Shown here one piece after another: positions 34,174 to 42,342 of a stretch of 64,000 bases of DNA; position 1 is the stretch's first letter, and every line of letters starts with the position of its first letter. Both the position numbers and the translations under genes were made by a program. Below the pieces are notes generated by a model. That model saw nothing but the letters and a program-made list of their open reading frames with translations, ran no database searches and had not been told where the DNA came from. Source of the DNA: Phocaeicola paurosaccharolyticus JCM 15092 (GTDB lineage Bacteria; Bacteroidota; Bacteroidia; Bacteroidales; Bacteroidaceae); NCBI RefSeq assembly GCF_000613805.1, contig NZ_BAJR01000020.1, positions 1 to 64,000 on the forward strand, in the 5' to 3' direction.

Positions 34174-34479
34174 TTATTGTTCTATTGTTTCAATGTAAAA
34201 ACTAACAGGACGAAAGCCATCGTTGCAGGATATCATAGCTGATTTTGGGTTCTTCATCCAACCATCGTAGAAGTTCTCACCACCATGTGCCAATGTCATC
34301 ACGAAAGACTGCATGGATTGCCAGGCACTTTCGCAAAGACCCTCCGGCTTCTGAGCATCGATGGATATAAACGTTTGTCCTTCTTGCATATCGCAGGTAT
34401 GTTCAATCGGGTTCTCGTATTTTGCTGAAAGGTCTGTATGATACACTCTCCTGATTACTGTAATCTTAATCCTTTTCAT
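34174..34479 (-). CDS. TIGR04076 family protein
   Basis: The 101-residue protein has the family pattern: IKITVIRRVYHTDLSAKY, CDMQEGQTFIS, PEGLCESAWQSMQSFVMTLA, GGENFYDGW and AMISCNDGFRPVSFYIE. The two conserved cysteines are in place. The function is unknown; it is a small cytosolic protein. Its start overlaps the end of the recombinase-like gene by 14 bases. Confidence 0.85.
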   Translation of the reverse strand: MKRIKITVIRRVYHTDLSAKYENPIEHTCDMQEGQTFISIDAQKPEGLCESAWQSMQSFVMTLAHGGENFYDGWMKNPKSAMISCNDGFRPVSFYIETIEQ

Positions 34480-35107
34480 TGTCGTCTTCTTTTGAGTTGG
34501 AACGTTTCTTCAATGGTCCTTTTGTATGGCCTCGATTCAAATCTACACCTGCCACATTCAAGATGCGGAACAGGGAACTTCTACTTTTGAATCCGCTTCG
34601 TTGCCAGATGTCATCGATGGTATGACCACTCTTGTACATGTTGACCACCATCTTGTTGCGTTCCAGTTTAAGCAAGGTTGCTGAAGTGTGTGCCTTGATT
34701 GGCTTTTTCAGCTTGCTTGTACTGCTGTTGGCTCTACGCATCGCCAAGGCTTCTTGTGGTAAGGTTGCCATCATATTAAGGATATCCGAGGAACGGGTAT
34801 CTTTAAACATTTCTCCTGTTGAATCTATCCTGTCACGGATGGATATCACTCGCACCATGTTCTTGCGGCAAAACTCCAGGAGAATGGATAGTTCCCTGGC
34901 TCCTCTTACGGCATTGCTGAATTTACCAACGACCAATTCGTCACTGGTGGTCAATGCTTCGATGAGTCGTTGCCATTCAGGACGAAGCTTCTCATGGATA
35001 TTCTGTTCTTCAATGATCTGTTCACAACCATTGTCCAACATCCACTGTTTGTCTTCTTCTAAATACTTATAGTGTGGAGTATTCCACAGGTATCCTATTC
35101 GTGCCAT
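34466..35107 (-). CDS. Serine-recombinase-like protein lacking catalytic residues
   Basis: I chose the start at 35107 (MARIGYLWNTPHYKYLEED) because the longer frame to 35173 runs through a -7 box. The resolvase fold is clear: GCEQIIEEQ, RPEWQRLIEAL, DELVVGKFSNAVRGARELSI, VRVISIRDRIDSTGEMF. A helix-turn-helix (YKSGHTIDDIWQRSGFKSRS) closes the protein. Where active resolvases have RVST and DRLGR, this protein reads LWNT and SNAVR, so the nucleophilic serine and the Asp-Arg pair are missing. It is probably a DNA-binding regulator rather than a recombinase. Confidence 0.75.
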   Translation of the reverse strand: MARIGYLWNTPHYKYLEEDKQWMLDNGCEQIIEEQNIHEKLRPEWQRLIEALTTSDELVVGKFSNAVRGARELSILLEFCRKNMVRVISIRDRIDSTGEMFKDTRSSDILNMMATLPQEALAMRRANSSTSKLKKPIKAHTSATLLKLERNKMVVNMYKSGHTIDDIWQRSGFKSRSSLFRILNVAGVDLNRGHTKGPLKKRSNSKEDDNEKD

Positions 35108-35131
35108 ACGCAGAGTATTATTTATTGCTTG

Positions 35132-35139
35132 CAAATTTA
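35132..35139 (-). promoter_or_regulatory. -7 box of the cargo operon
   Basis: TAAATTTG followed by CAAG on the minus strand matches TAnnTTTG and lies 25 bases before the ATG at 35107. It would drive the recombinase-like gene and the cargo genes down to yjbQ. Confidence 0.6.
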
Positions 35140-35474
35140 CTGGATATTTCTCGTTGAAAATCATACTTGGCACTAAAGATATTTAATTCAGCGATTTTTA
35201 CCTCGTTTTTATGGTTCTGCCGACAGATAAATCAGCTTCAGATGGCATTTCCAAACGGATTAGTTGCTTTTGTACGTGTTCTATTTTCGCTTAAACGGCT
35301 GTTTTTTTCGATTGGGCTGAAAATGGTTTGGATAACATCTGCAAATATCCTTTTATCGTACTCGATAATTATCAGCAAGTTACGACTTAAAAAAGCGTTT
35401 TCATACTTTTGAGTATGAAGGTTAAATAACTCTATAACAATTTGTTAGAGTTGGTTTTGATGGAATTTTGCACT
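35140..35474. other. Divergent intergenic region with hairpins
   Basis: No gene is seen. TCATACT and AGTATGA form a 7-base hairpin near 35400-35417. Arms AACTCTATAAC and GTTAGAGTT pair near 35427-35453. Both lie just upstream of the plus-strand promoter at 35475 and could bind the recombinase-like regulator. Confidence 0.45.
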
Positions 35475-35482
35475 TAACTTTG
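35456..35482 (+). promoter_or_regulatory. Promoter of the plus-strand accessory genes
   Basis: TAACTTTG at 35475-35482 (followed by CAGCG) matches the -7 box. TTTG at 35456-35459 lies 15 bases upstream. The likely first gene starts about 150 bases downstream, leaving a long leader. Confidence 0.6.
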
Positions 35483-35633
35483 CAGCGTTGTTCTTTGAGA
35501 CATGAACAGACTTTAATGGCAAATTATGACCGATGAAGCGATGTAATTCATCAGAAAATTGCTCGTAAGTTCAATTATGCCAATTATTCGGAATGACAGC
35601 GTAATAATAATCATACTAATGCATAGATATAAT

Positions 35634-36083
35634 ATGTTGATAGAAGATGGAATTGAATTGTTCAAGATCTCTGCGCCATTGATGGTGCCAGAAGTATTTG
35701 CCATGAGTAATCTACAGGACGTGGAGATTCATGAGGATGAAGGTATTCTGATGTATGAGCTTCCTCGTCCCATAGAGTTTGAGGATATGCTCAACTATCT
35801 GGAAGACCAGATGGAATTCATTCTGTTGTACTATCACAGAGCGTTAGAAGATATGAAGTTTGGATTGAGCTGTTGTGCTTATTCCAATCCGAAGTATGGT
35901 CACATGTTCAAGATCAATGCTGCCACCAATGTGGATGGTCTTTGTGAGCAGGTATATGTGACCATCTATGATTCTTTGGACGATATGTATGGTGAGATTT
36001 TGAAAGAGTTGCATAACAAACGGACGATTGGCAAGTATCTCTATGAGAAGTCTGAGGCCAGTGTCATGGGCGATTTCTTTTGA
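35634..36083 (+). CDS. Hypothetical element protein
   Basis: The start is uncertain. I prefer the ATG at 35634 (MLIEDGIELFKISAPLMVPE); ATGs at 35577 and 35619 are in frame but add a sequence with no coding look. The 149-residue product is acidic and mixed alpha/beta (RPIEFEDMLNYLEDQMEFIL; YDSLDDMYGEILKELHNKR). No family is recognised. It is the first gene of the accessory cluster upstream of the mobilization genes. Confidence 0.6.
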   Translation: MLIEDGIELFKISAPLMVPEVFAMSNLQDVEIHEDEGILMYELPRPIEFEDMLNYLEDQMEFILLYYHRALEDMKFGLSCCAYSNPKYGHMFKINAATNVDGLCEQVYVTIYDSLDDMYGEILKELHNKRTIGKYLYEKSEASVMGDFF

Positions 36084-36137
36084 TATGAACAGGGTGCTTT
36101 GGAAGAAGATGGCTATCCTAATTGACCGTTACCGTAC

Positions 36138-36488
36138 ATGGATTACTGTTCAAGGTATTTATCGGATGATTGGTTTCTGTTTGTATCTGGTGGACTTTTG
36201 AAAAGGTATGCCAATCCGGTATTCAATTTGATTGTGAAGTGGCCGAGAGGAAATAAGGTCCGTGGACAGGTGATTGGCATTTCTGAATATGAAATGAATC
36301 GTGCCATCCGAAAGTTGAGTAATGCTGATACTGGTTTTGCCCGTCGGATTCGGTGTCTGGAGCCAACTCCCGAAGATGTGGAAGCAATCGTTTTGGAAGC
36401 ATCGTGGGGCTACGTTCAGTTGGAGTTAGAAGTATATGATAAAAATTTAAGAACCAATAAACAACCATTAAAAGATGATTTGGAATAG
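36138..36488 (+). CDS. Hypothetical element protein, 116 aa
   Basis: The frame from 36138 gives MDYCSRYLSDDWFLFVSGGL, then FNLIVKWPRGNKVRGQVIGI and EDVEAIVLEASWGYVQLELE. A different frame upstream (ATG at 36085, MNRVLWKKMAILIDRYRTWI) overlaps its beginning, so the true start or a frameshift cannot be settled by eye. The end overlaps the membrane-protein gene by 14 bases. The function is unknown. Confidence 0.5.
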   Translation: MDYCSRYLSDDWFLFVSGGLLKRYANPVFNLIVKWPRGNKVRGQVIGISEYEMNRAIRKLSNADTGFARRIRCLEPTPEDVEAIVLEASWGYVQLELEVYDKNLRTNKQPLKDDLE

Positions 36489-36966
36489 TTTACTATTGAT
36501 TTTCCCTATCCTTATTCTCGTGGCAGCTTTGCGTTGTTACAAGAAGGATGGCAAGTGGATGAATGCCTTTTATAGCAGAATGTGTTTTCATGATGTTGCC
36601 AGAAGGTTATATGTGCAGTTGGTCATGCTTCTGCTTATCCTGTTCCAGTTCATACAGATTCAGACGCATATATCAGCCATCGATACTTTTATACCGTTAT
36701 TGATCACGGCTCTGCTGATTCGCTTTTCCATGGCAGAGTTGGTATTATACGCTCTAAAGAAACGTATGATAATGGTATCGGTCTGTTCGTTGGTGTTGGT
36801 TGGTCTCTTTATTCCTCACTGCTTCTCTATGGCTGTAGCACTCGGAATTTTACTGGTGGCTTCCATATTCTATCCATCTCGTAGGATTAGAAGCATGGTG
36901 GAAAGTCCCGATGAGATATTCTCTCTTACTTCCATACCGGGGCAACTTGTCGCCAACTATTATTGA
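36475..36966 (+). CDS. Multi-pass membrane protein, 163 aa
   Basis: The protein has about four to five hydrophobic segments: MIWNSLLLIFPILILVAALR, LYVQLVMLLLILFQF, IDTFIPLLITALLI, MIMVSVCSLVLVGLFI, and FSMAVALGILLVASIFY. The hydrophilic tail ends SIPGQLVANYY. No family is recognised. It overlaps the previous gene and precedes the mobilization accessory genes by 112 bases. Confidence 0.6.
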   Translation: MIWNSLLLIFPILILVAALRCYKKDGKWMNAFYSRMCFHDVARRLYVQLVMLLLILFQFIQIQTHISAIDTFIPLLITALLIRFSMAELVLYALKKRMIMVSVCSLVLVGLFIPHCFSMAVALGILLVASIFYPSRRIRSMVESPDEIFSLTSIPGQLVANYY

Positions 36967-37078
36967 GCAACACAAAACTTTATATAAACAACATTTGAAT
37001 TAAAACAAGTTGACCATAACTTCCCGGTTCCCTTGGGTCAGCGCAAACAAGTAGTATTAACATCCAAAACAATTGAAG

Positions 37079-37390
37079 ATGAACAACAACTTATCTTATG
37101 AGGTCAGTCATGTCGTGATCACTCCACGCTTGATTGAATTCCTCAAGCAAAAGCCCAAGGGACGCTTTACTCGACTGGAGGCGTATTTCGACCTACTGAG
37201 TAGAGCCATGGTCAAAAAGCCATTATCAGTATTGCCCAAGGCTGCATCAGCAGAGCTACTGGGTGAATTTGACACCACGGTAACAGAACTGGCTGGTGAC
37301 TGGGCTTGGCAACGGGCTACTGTCCGTGACTTTCTGAGTGAATTATCCGCTATCGGTCAGTTGGCAAGGCTGATTCTTACAAAACAATGA
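37079..37390 (+). CDS. Mobilization-associated protein, 103 aa
   Basis: Translation starts at the ATG at 37079 (MNNNLSYEVSHVVITPRLIE). The segment GRFTRLEAYFDLLSRAMVKK followed by WAWQRATVRDFLSELSAIG has the look of a winged-helix DNA-binding protein, as in small auxiliary proteins next to Bacteroides mob genes. Its stop overlaps the next gene (ATGA), so the two are translated together. No precise family is known to me. Confidence 0.6.
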   Translation: MNNNLSYEVSHVVITPRLIEFLKQKPKGRFTRLEAYFDLLSRAMVKKPLSVLPKAASAELLGEFDTTVTELAGDWAWQRATVRDFLSELSAIGQLARLILTKQ

Positions 37391-37911
37391 CCATTACCTT
37401 CGAGGCATTGAAGTTTCGATGGCTTCAGGAGGAACTGGTTAAAGAGGAAGCTACGATTGAACTGCTGAAACAATCGGATAAGAAGAATGCCAAAGATCAC
37501 TCATCAGCTAAAGAGACTGGCTTATTTCCAACAGATGCTGAAGGTGGCGATGCTGATGGTTCTGTTACTGGTAATGAAAAGAGTCAGATGAATGATGATG
37601 CTATCTCTGAGCTGGAAAAATCACAACGCATGGTTTGTCGCGAACTCTATGAGGAAATATTCGCTGACATGAGCGCAACCATCAGAGAATGGGCATATAC
37701 TCCCAAGGTGGAACATGCGCTCTTCAGGGCCTACTACAATCTCTGTGGCGCAGACCGTAAGCGTTGGCAAGAATACCTTGGTCGTATGCCGAAGGACAAT
37801 ACGCTCAGCTTGACGATTTATGGCAATGAAACGATGCGCACGACAGCGGACAAGGTCGAGTCGTACTTCATTCGTTTCGGCACAGAATTTCTGAAGGAGG
37901 GTAATGAGTAA
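37387..37911 (+). CDS. Mobilization-associated protein, 174 aa
   Basis: The protein begins MTITFEALKFRWLQEELVKE, has an acidic, low-complexity centre (DAEGGDADGSVTGN) and a conserved-looking C-terminal domain (MVCRELYEEIFADMSATIRE; VEHALFRAYYNLCGADRKRW; VESYFIRFGTEFLKEGNE). It starts inside the previous gene and ends right before the presumed oriT, so it is probably a relaxosome accessory protein. The function is inferred from position. Confidence 0.55.
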   Translation: MTITFEALKFRWLQEELVKEEATIELLKQSDKKNAKDHSSAKETGLFPTDAEGGDADGSVTGNEKSQMNDDAISELEKSQRMVCRELYEEIFADMSATIREWAYTPKVEHALFRAYYNLCGADRKRWQEYLGRMPKDNTLSLTIYGNETMRTTADKVESYFIRFGTEFLKEGNE

Positions 37912-38165
37912 CAAATAAACGCATAATCACGCTCGCAGTGGCGTTGTTGATACAGGATGACGGGTCACATCATTCTCCCTTAGTTTAGGTGGCATATCGC
38001 TTAACAAGAGCGTTTACGATAGACCCCAGGTCAGGCTGGTCGGGCTCGCCCGATTGTTCAGGAATGTATCAGAGTTGGTAGCCTAATACCCCATGGTGGC
38101 AAGCCACTATGGGAGACTGACCAGCAAGACAGCAAGCTGTGAGATAGATATAACATTAGAAGATA
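37912..38165 (+). other. Probable origin of transfer (oriT) region
   Basis: This 254-base gap between the mobilization accessory gene and the relaxase start has two strong dyads. One is a palindrome, TCGGGC-TC-GCCCGA, at 38040-38053. The other is a hairpin with arms CCCATGGTGG (38090-38099) and CCACTATGGG (38104-38113) and a CAAG loop. Bacteroides mobilizable elements carry oriT directly upstream of mob genes with such repeats. The nick site cannot be named from sequence alone. Confidence 0.55.
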
Positions 38166-39616
38166 ATGGCAAAACAGGTATTTGATTTTAGACCGGGAAA
38201 GGGCTTCACTGTGGCTCAGAGCAATGAACATCAGCGTCGTTGGACGGAGAAAGGATGGCAGTCTGCCACACACTCTGGAACTATGACCGCACACGGTCTG
38301 CTCTCAACTTTGAAGTAGTGCGTGGTGGCAAGGTTCAGCCTATTGACAAGAGCCACTCTATTCCTGAATTGATGGCCATGAACCTAAAGGCTCGTGGTAT
38401 CAAAGATCCGAATGAAGGGATGAAAGAGCCATACTACCGAACGGTGGTAAATGTGATTATGGGTGGTGGTCGTGAGCGTATGCGTGAGCTGGCTTTCGGT
38501 GACCAGAAAGTGAACTTTGAGCGTGGTGCGGACAACAGTGGCATCACTCGCTGCAAGGATATTGAGCAATGGGCTTCAGATATGTATCGCTTTGCTGCCG
38601 ATAGATGGGGTGAGGAAAACATCGTGGCCTTTTATGTGCATCTCGATGAGCAAAATCCGCATTGTCATCTCACGCTTTTGCCAATAGACAAGAATCAGAA
38701 GTTTGCTTTCAAGAAGTTGTTTGCCGGCAAGGATAAGTATGAGTTCAAGGCTCGCACGACCGCCATTCATGATGCACTAGCAAAAGTGAATGCCAAGTGG
38801 GGACTTGACCGTGGTGACAATATCGTGCTTACAGGTGCTCGTCATCGTTCTACTGAAGAATACAGGCGTTCGCTCAGCAGTCAGTGTACGGCTTTGGAGA
38901 AGGAACTGGCTATGAATACCGAGCGTCTTCGTTTGCTTAACCAGGAGATTGTCATGGCTGAACGTCGTGTCAAGGGGCTTACTACGATGGTACAGAATCT
39001 AGAAGGGAAGAAGACTTCCATCGAAGCTGAACAGAAACGTCTTACTGATGAACTTGTTCATGGCCGAGGTAATGCGGATGCGATTCGTGAACAGATTAGA
39101 AAGCTGGATGTACAGCTTCAATCGGTCATCGATGGATTGGCAGACAAAAAAGCGAAGTTGGACGATGCTGTTCAGCAACGGGACAAGGTTCTGTCCGATG
39201 TGGAACAGCTCAAAACTAACCGGGATGAGCTTCGCCGTCAGGTTTATGCAGCTGCCGGTGAAATGGAAGACCAGATACGTTTCCGATTGAAGGATGCCTT
39301 TGCGGATTCAGTGCTTTCTGACTTCCGTTCGGCATTGCCACAGATGACCTTCCGTGACATGGAAGCATTTAACAATACATTGCTGGCAGATATGGCTGCC
39401 AATGGTGAAGAGATAATGACTTGTGCCTTATATCTCTATACGGGTATGCTGGACAATGCAACCAACTTCGCCAAAGGTCATGGTGGCGGTGGAGGAGGAA
39501 GTGATTTGCCATGGGGTCGCAAGGAAGATGAGGATGACCGTGCATGGGCTTATCGTTGCATGATGCAGGCGCATCGTATGATGAAACCGTCAGGAGGTAA
39601 ACGAATGAAGAGATAA
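38166..39616 (+). pseudogene. Mobilization relaxase (MOBV-like) with a frameshift
   Basis: The ATG at 38166 opens MAKQVFDFRPGKGFTVAQSN and EHQRRWTEKGWQSATHSG, which is in register with the next frame, NYDRTRSALNFEVVRGG, only if one A is added near 38279. The second frame runs to 39616. The repaired protein (about 482 residues) has the Bacteroides Mob/Pre signatures: NYDRTR, MGGGRERM, VAFYVHLDEQNPHCHLTLLP with the HxDExxPHxH metal site, and TGARHRSTEEYRR. A long coiled coil and a basic end (SGGKRMKR) follow. It nicks oriT and leads the strand. If the frameshift is real, relaxase activity is lost. Confidence 0.85.
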
Positions 39617-39785
39617 TTTTTAAGGATGGACGGATGGTCAGTAGCAGAGGTTGGCTGGTGTTTTTTTCACCATGTTCTTTCTCAATTTTCAGGTATGGTG
39701 ACGTTTTTTTTCACCAGTTCCTCTACGTCATGCTTGATGTCCATTCTTTCATACAGAACATAACATGAACACAAAATAGAATCGC
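39617..39785 (+). other. Intergenic region after the relaxase
   Basis: Two similar T-rich hairpins occur, GGTG-(T)n-CACC near 39655-39671 and again near 39695-39712. They may end the relaxase transcript. No promoter box is clear for the next gene. Confidence 0.4.
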
Positions 39786-41261
39786 ATGTTGAAGAAATTT
39801 TTAGTACTATCGGCTGTCTGCTTGGCTCTCACTGCACAGGCGGCTAATGAGGAACCTCTCGTGGAGGATTCTCTGGTGAGTCGGCAGACTTCCATCAGTG
39901 AGACGATGCTTCGGCCATTGGAGCCGACTTATCTGAGAAATGTAACACTCTCGTCGGGTTGGAAGGACAACTGGTTCATCGGTATCGGTGGCGGTGCAGC
40001 TGCTTTTGCCGGTACACCACTCGGTTGTGAGGATTTGTTTGGTCGCATCAAGCCTACGCTTCACCTGCAGGTGGGCAAATGGTTTACACCAGCTATCGGT
40101 ACACGGGTATCGTTCCGTGGCTTTGAGTTGAAAAACTCGGAACTACAGGACACTCACTTCAAGCTGATGCACGCAGACCTGCTGGTGAATGTGGCTTCGT
40201 ATTTTAATAAGGCTCGTGATGAGCCACGCTGGGACATTGTTCCCTATGCAGGTTTGGGGTTGATCCACAACGAGGACAATGGGAACTGTCCTTTTGCATT
40301 CTCTTATGGCGTGATGGGACGATATCGTCTTTCTCACAGATTGCATCTCACAATGGAGGTGAACGGTACTACTACATTTAAGGACTTTGATGGCTGTGGT
40401 GCTTCCCGTGAATTTGGTGACAATCTGGTGAGCCTGACCGCAGGTTTGTCTGTAACCCTTGGTAAGAGTGGATGGAAAAAAGTGGTGGATGCCAAACCCA
40501 ACATTCAGCAGAATGATTGGTTGCTTGGATACTCGTTATCGATGGCAAACAAAAACAGACTGTTGGACGCTCGGCACAAATCAGACTCAAGAGCTCTCGC
40601 AGAGATGCGCAAGATTCTGGAGATAGAAGGGCTATTGAAAAAATATGGCGACAAGCTGGAAAGCCTTTCTTCGGACGAGGGAACCTCACAGGCGGTTTCA
40701 CTCTATCCTAAGAATGACTACAGTGGGCTCAATTCGTTGATGGAGCGATTGAGAAAAGGTAAGTGGAATATGAATACCGGTAAGGACGGATTTCCAAGTG
40801 ATTCCCTAAGTGAATCTACTAGGCAGTCGATGATGGCAATGATGTTGGCAGGTGATAGCGCACATACATCACCCTCCGATGAGCAGGCTTGGAATGCTTA
40901 TCTGCTCGATATGAGCAATAACCGTTCTTGCATAGGTGCTCCTGTTTACTTCTTTTTCAAGATTGATACACACCAGTTGAGTGACCATAGACAGCTGATC
41001 AATCTCGATGAGATTGCTCGTGTGGCCAAGAAATATGACCTTCGTATCCGTGTGACGGGTGCAGCAGATAGTGCTACTGGCAGTAAAGAGCGCAACAGTG
41101 AGTTGAGCCGTAATCGTGCTCGATATATTTGTGAACAGTTGGTAGCGCGTGGTCTGAACGAAAAATATATTGCCAAAGTATCCATGGGTGGGGTTAGCGA
41201 ACTTTCTCCCAACGATGGCAATCGGTTCACAAGGATAGAATTATTCTTTGAACCAAAATAG
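39786..41261 (+). CDS. OmpA-family outer-membrane protein
   Basis: The 491-residue protein has a signal peptide (MLKKFLVLSAVCLALTAQAA) and an N-terminal beta-barrel-like domain (NWFIGIGGGAAAFAGTPLG; ASYFNKARDEPRWDIVPYAG; GYRYRL-type strands). A linker follows, then an OmpA peptidoglycan-binding domain (AKKYDLRIRVTGAADSATGS; LSRNRARYICEQLVARGL; RFTRIELFFEP). It anchors the outer membrane to the cell wall. Such proteins are common near Bacteroidales conjugation loci. It is intact. Confidence 0.85.
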   Translation: MLKKFLVLSAVCLALTAQAANEEPLVEDSLVSRQTSISETMLRPLEPTYLRNVTLSSGWKDNWFIGIGGGAAAFAGTPLGCEDLFGRIKPTLHLQVGKWFTPAIGTRVSFRGFELKNSELQDTHFKLMHADLLVNVASYFNKARDEPRWDIVPYAGLGLIHNEDNGNCPFAFSYGVMGRYRLSHRLHLTMEVNGTTTFKDFDGCGASREFGDNLVSLTAGLSVTLGKSGWKKVVDAKPNIQQNDWLLGYSLSMANKNRLLDARHKSDSRALAEMRKILEIEGLLKKYGDKLESLSSDEGTSQAVSLYPKNDYSGLNSLMERLRKGKWNMNTGKDGFPSDSLSESTRQSMMAMMLAGDSAHTSPSDEQAWNAYLLDMSNNRSCIGAPVYFFFKIDTHQLSDHRQLINLDEIARVAKKYDLRIRVTGAADSATGSKERNSELSRNRARYICEQLVARGLNEKYIAKVSMGGVSELSPNDGNRFTRIELFFEPK

Positions 41262-41291
41262 ATATATATTGTTTCAATAATTCTTGTTTTG

Positions 41292-41322
41292 TAGGCTGGC
41301 CTGTGAAGATCGGCCTATTTTG
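41292..41322 (+). terminator. Terminator of the OmpA-family gene
   Basis: TAGGC/TGGCC at 41292-41301 can pair with GGCCTA at 41312-41317 around TGTGAAGAT, followed by TTTTGT. It lies 31 bases after the stop codon. Confidence 0.5.
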
Positions 41323-41425
41323 TCAAATATGGGTAGGTAACAATATCTTTGAAAGAAATGTATTATATGTGCTGTTATTCAGGTGATTAGCTCCTTGTTT
41401 TCTTGGTTATTTGCCGAAAAAATCG

Positions 41426-41433
41426 TATATTTG
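41426..41433 (+). promoter_or_regulatory. -7 box of the DUF4177 gene
   Basis: TATATTTG followed by TATG matches TAnnTTTG and lies 29 bases before the ATG at 41463. A TTTG at 41410-41413 is closer than usual for a -33. Confidence 0.6.
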
Positions 41434-41462
41434 TATGTAATAAATAACTAAATATCAGACAG

Positions 41463-41783
41463 ATGAAGAAGTATCTATTCGTCCTTATGTTGGCTCTTTG
41501 CTCGGCATCCTCTTTCGCTCAAACACAGAGTAACAGTGATTCAACTTATGTTGCCACAGAACAGTGGGAATATAAATCGATATTCATCAGAAACACGCAT
41601 ACGTTTGCCAAGCAAGGTGAGATAACATACGAAAACCCGGATAAGACACTGGATAAGTATGGCAAACAAGGTTGGGAACTCGTTGCTGTTGTTCCTCTAA
41701 TAGCTTCAAATCTATCTTCAGGAAACGCTTATACTAATTGTTTATGCTATACCTTTAAGAGAAAGAAGATTGTCAGCAAGTAA
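41463..41783 (+). CDS. Exported DUF4177-like protein
   Basis: The 106-residue protein has a signal peptide (MKKYLFVLMLALCSASSFAQ) and one small domain (QWEYKSIFIRN... LDKYGKQGWELVAVVPL... CYTFKRKK), which is the DUF4177 pattern of a compact beta-alpha-beta unit. It is exported to the periplasm. Its function is unknown. It has its own promoter. Confidence 0.75.
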   Translation: MKKYLFVLMLALCSASSFAQTQSNSDSTYVATEQWEYKSIFIRNTHTFAKQGEITYENPDKTLDKYGKQGWELVAVVPLIASNLSSGNAYTNCLCYTFKRKKIVSK

Positions 41784-41929
41784 GAAATCCATATTCAAAA
41801 TGCTATATAGCCTCAGTTCGAATGATATCGGATTGGGGCTTCATTTTGCGTTTGCTGTGGCATTATTGCTATAAGATAACTAGTTTTTGGGTAAAACTCC
41901 CCATATAAATGTTAAATCAATATGAATTG

Positions 41930-41976
41930 TGTGGCAAAAACAACATAAACAAAAATATTATCGTAACTTTGCCACA
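41930..41976 (+). promoter_or_regulatory. Inverted-repeat operator and -7 box of the XRE triad
   Basis: TGTGGCAAA at 41930-41938 and TTTGCCACA at 41968-41976 form a perfect 9-base inverted repeat that brackets the promoter. The -7 box TAACTTTG (41964-41971) overlaps the right arm. An XRE dimer bound to both arms would block RNA polymerase, so autoregulation by the next gene is likely. Confidence 0.65.
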
Positions 41977-42006
41977 GAATAATGGAGTAATAAACAACAT
42001 CAAATC

Positions 42007-42342
42007 ATGAACAAGATAATTGGAAATAATCTCAAGAAGATTAGAACTATTTCTTCTTTTACTCAAGAAGATGTAGCCATTGCACTCGGTATTAACCGTT
42101 CCGCTTATAGTAATTATGAGAGCGGAGAACGAGAAATGCCTATCGACTTGTTGGAAAAAGCCGCCGATTTATTTGGCTGTGAACTATATGTATTCTTTGA
42201 AGAAAATCTTTCTGAAGACATGCTTCTTGCCACAGCATTCCGTATTGATAATCTCAACGGCAACGACTTGCAAGAGATTATCCATTTCAAAGATATAGTG
42301 AAATCGTACATTAAAATGGATCAATTAGCAACAGCTTTATGA
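42007..42342 (+). CDS. XRE-family regulator of the triad
   Basis: The 111-residue protein carries an HTH_3 domain at residues 5-60 (IGNNLKKIRTISSFTQEDVA; LGINRSAYSNYESGEREMPI) and a short C-terminal helical region (DLFGCELYVFFEENLSEDML). It overlaps the ImmA/IrrE gene by 4 bases (ATGA). XRE repressors paired with ImmA/IrrE proteases are typically cleaved to relieve repression. The inverted repeat upstream is its probable binding site. Confidence 0.88.
   Translation: MNKIIGNNLKKIRTISSFTQEDVAIALGINRSAYSNYESGEREMPIDLLEKAADLFGCELYVFFEENLSEDMLLATAFRIDNLNGNDLQEIIHFKDIVKSYIKMDQLATAL

Noticed and set aside
34466-35107. An active site-specific recombinase for the element
   Set aside because: The nucleophilic serine and the Asp-Arg pair of the active site are replaced, so it is unlikely to catalyse recombination.
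36085-36201. A 39-codon frame (MNRVLWKKMAILID...) overlapping the 116-residue gene
   Set aside because: It ends without linking to the next frame by a simple shift, so I cannot show that it is a gene or the true start of one.
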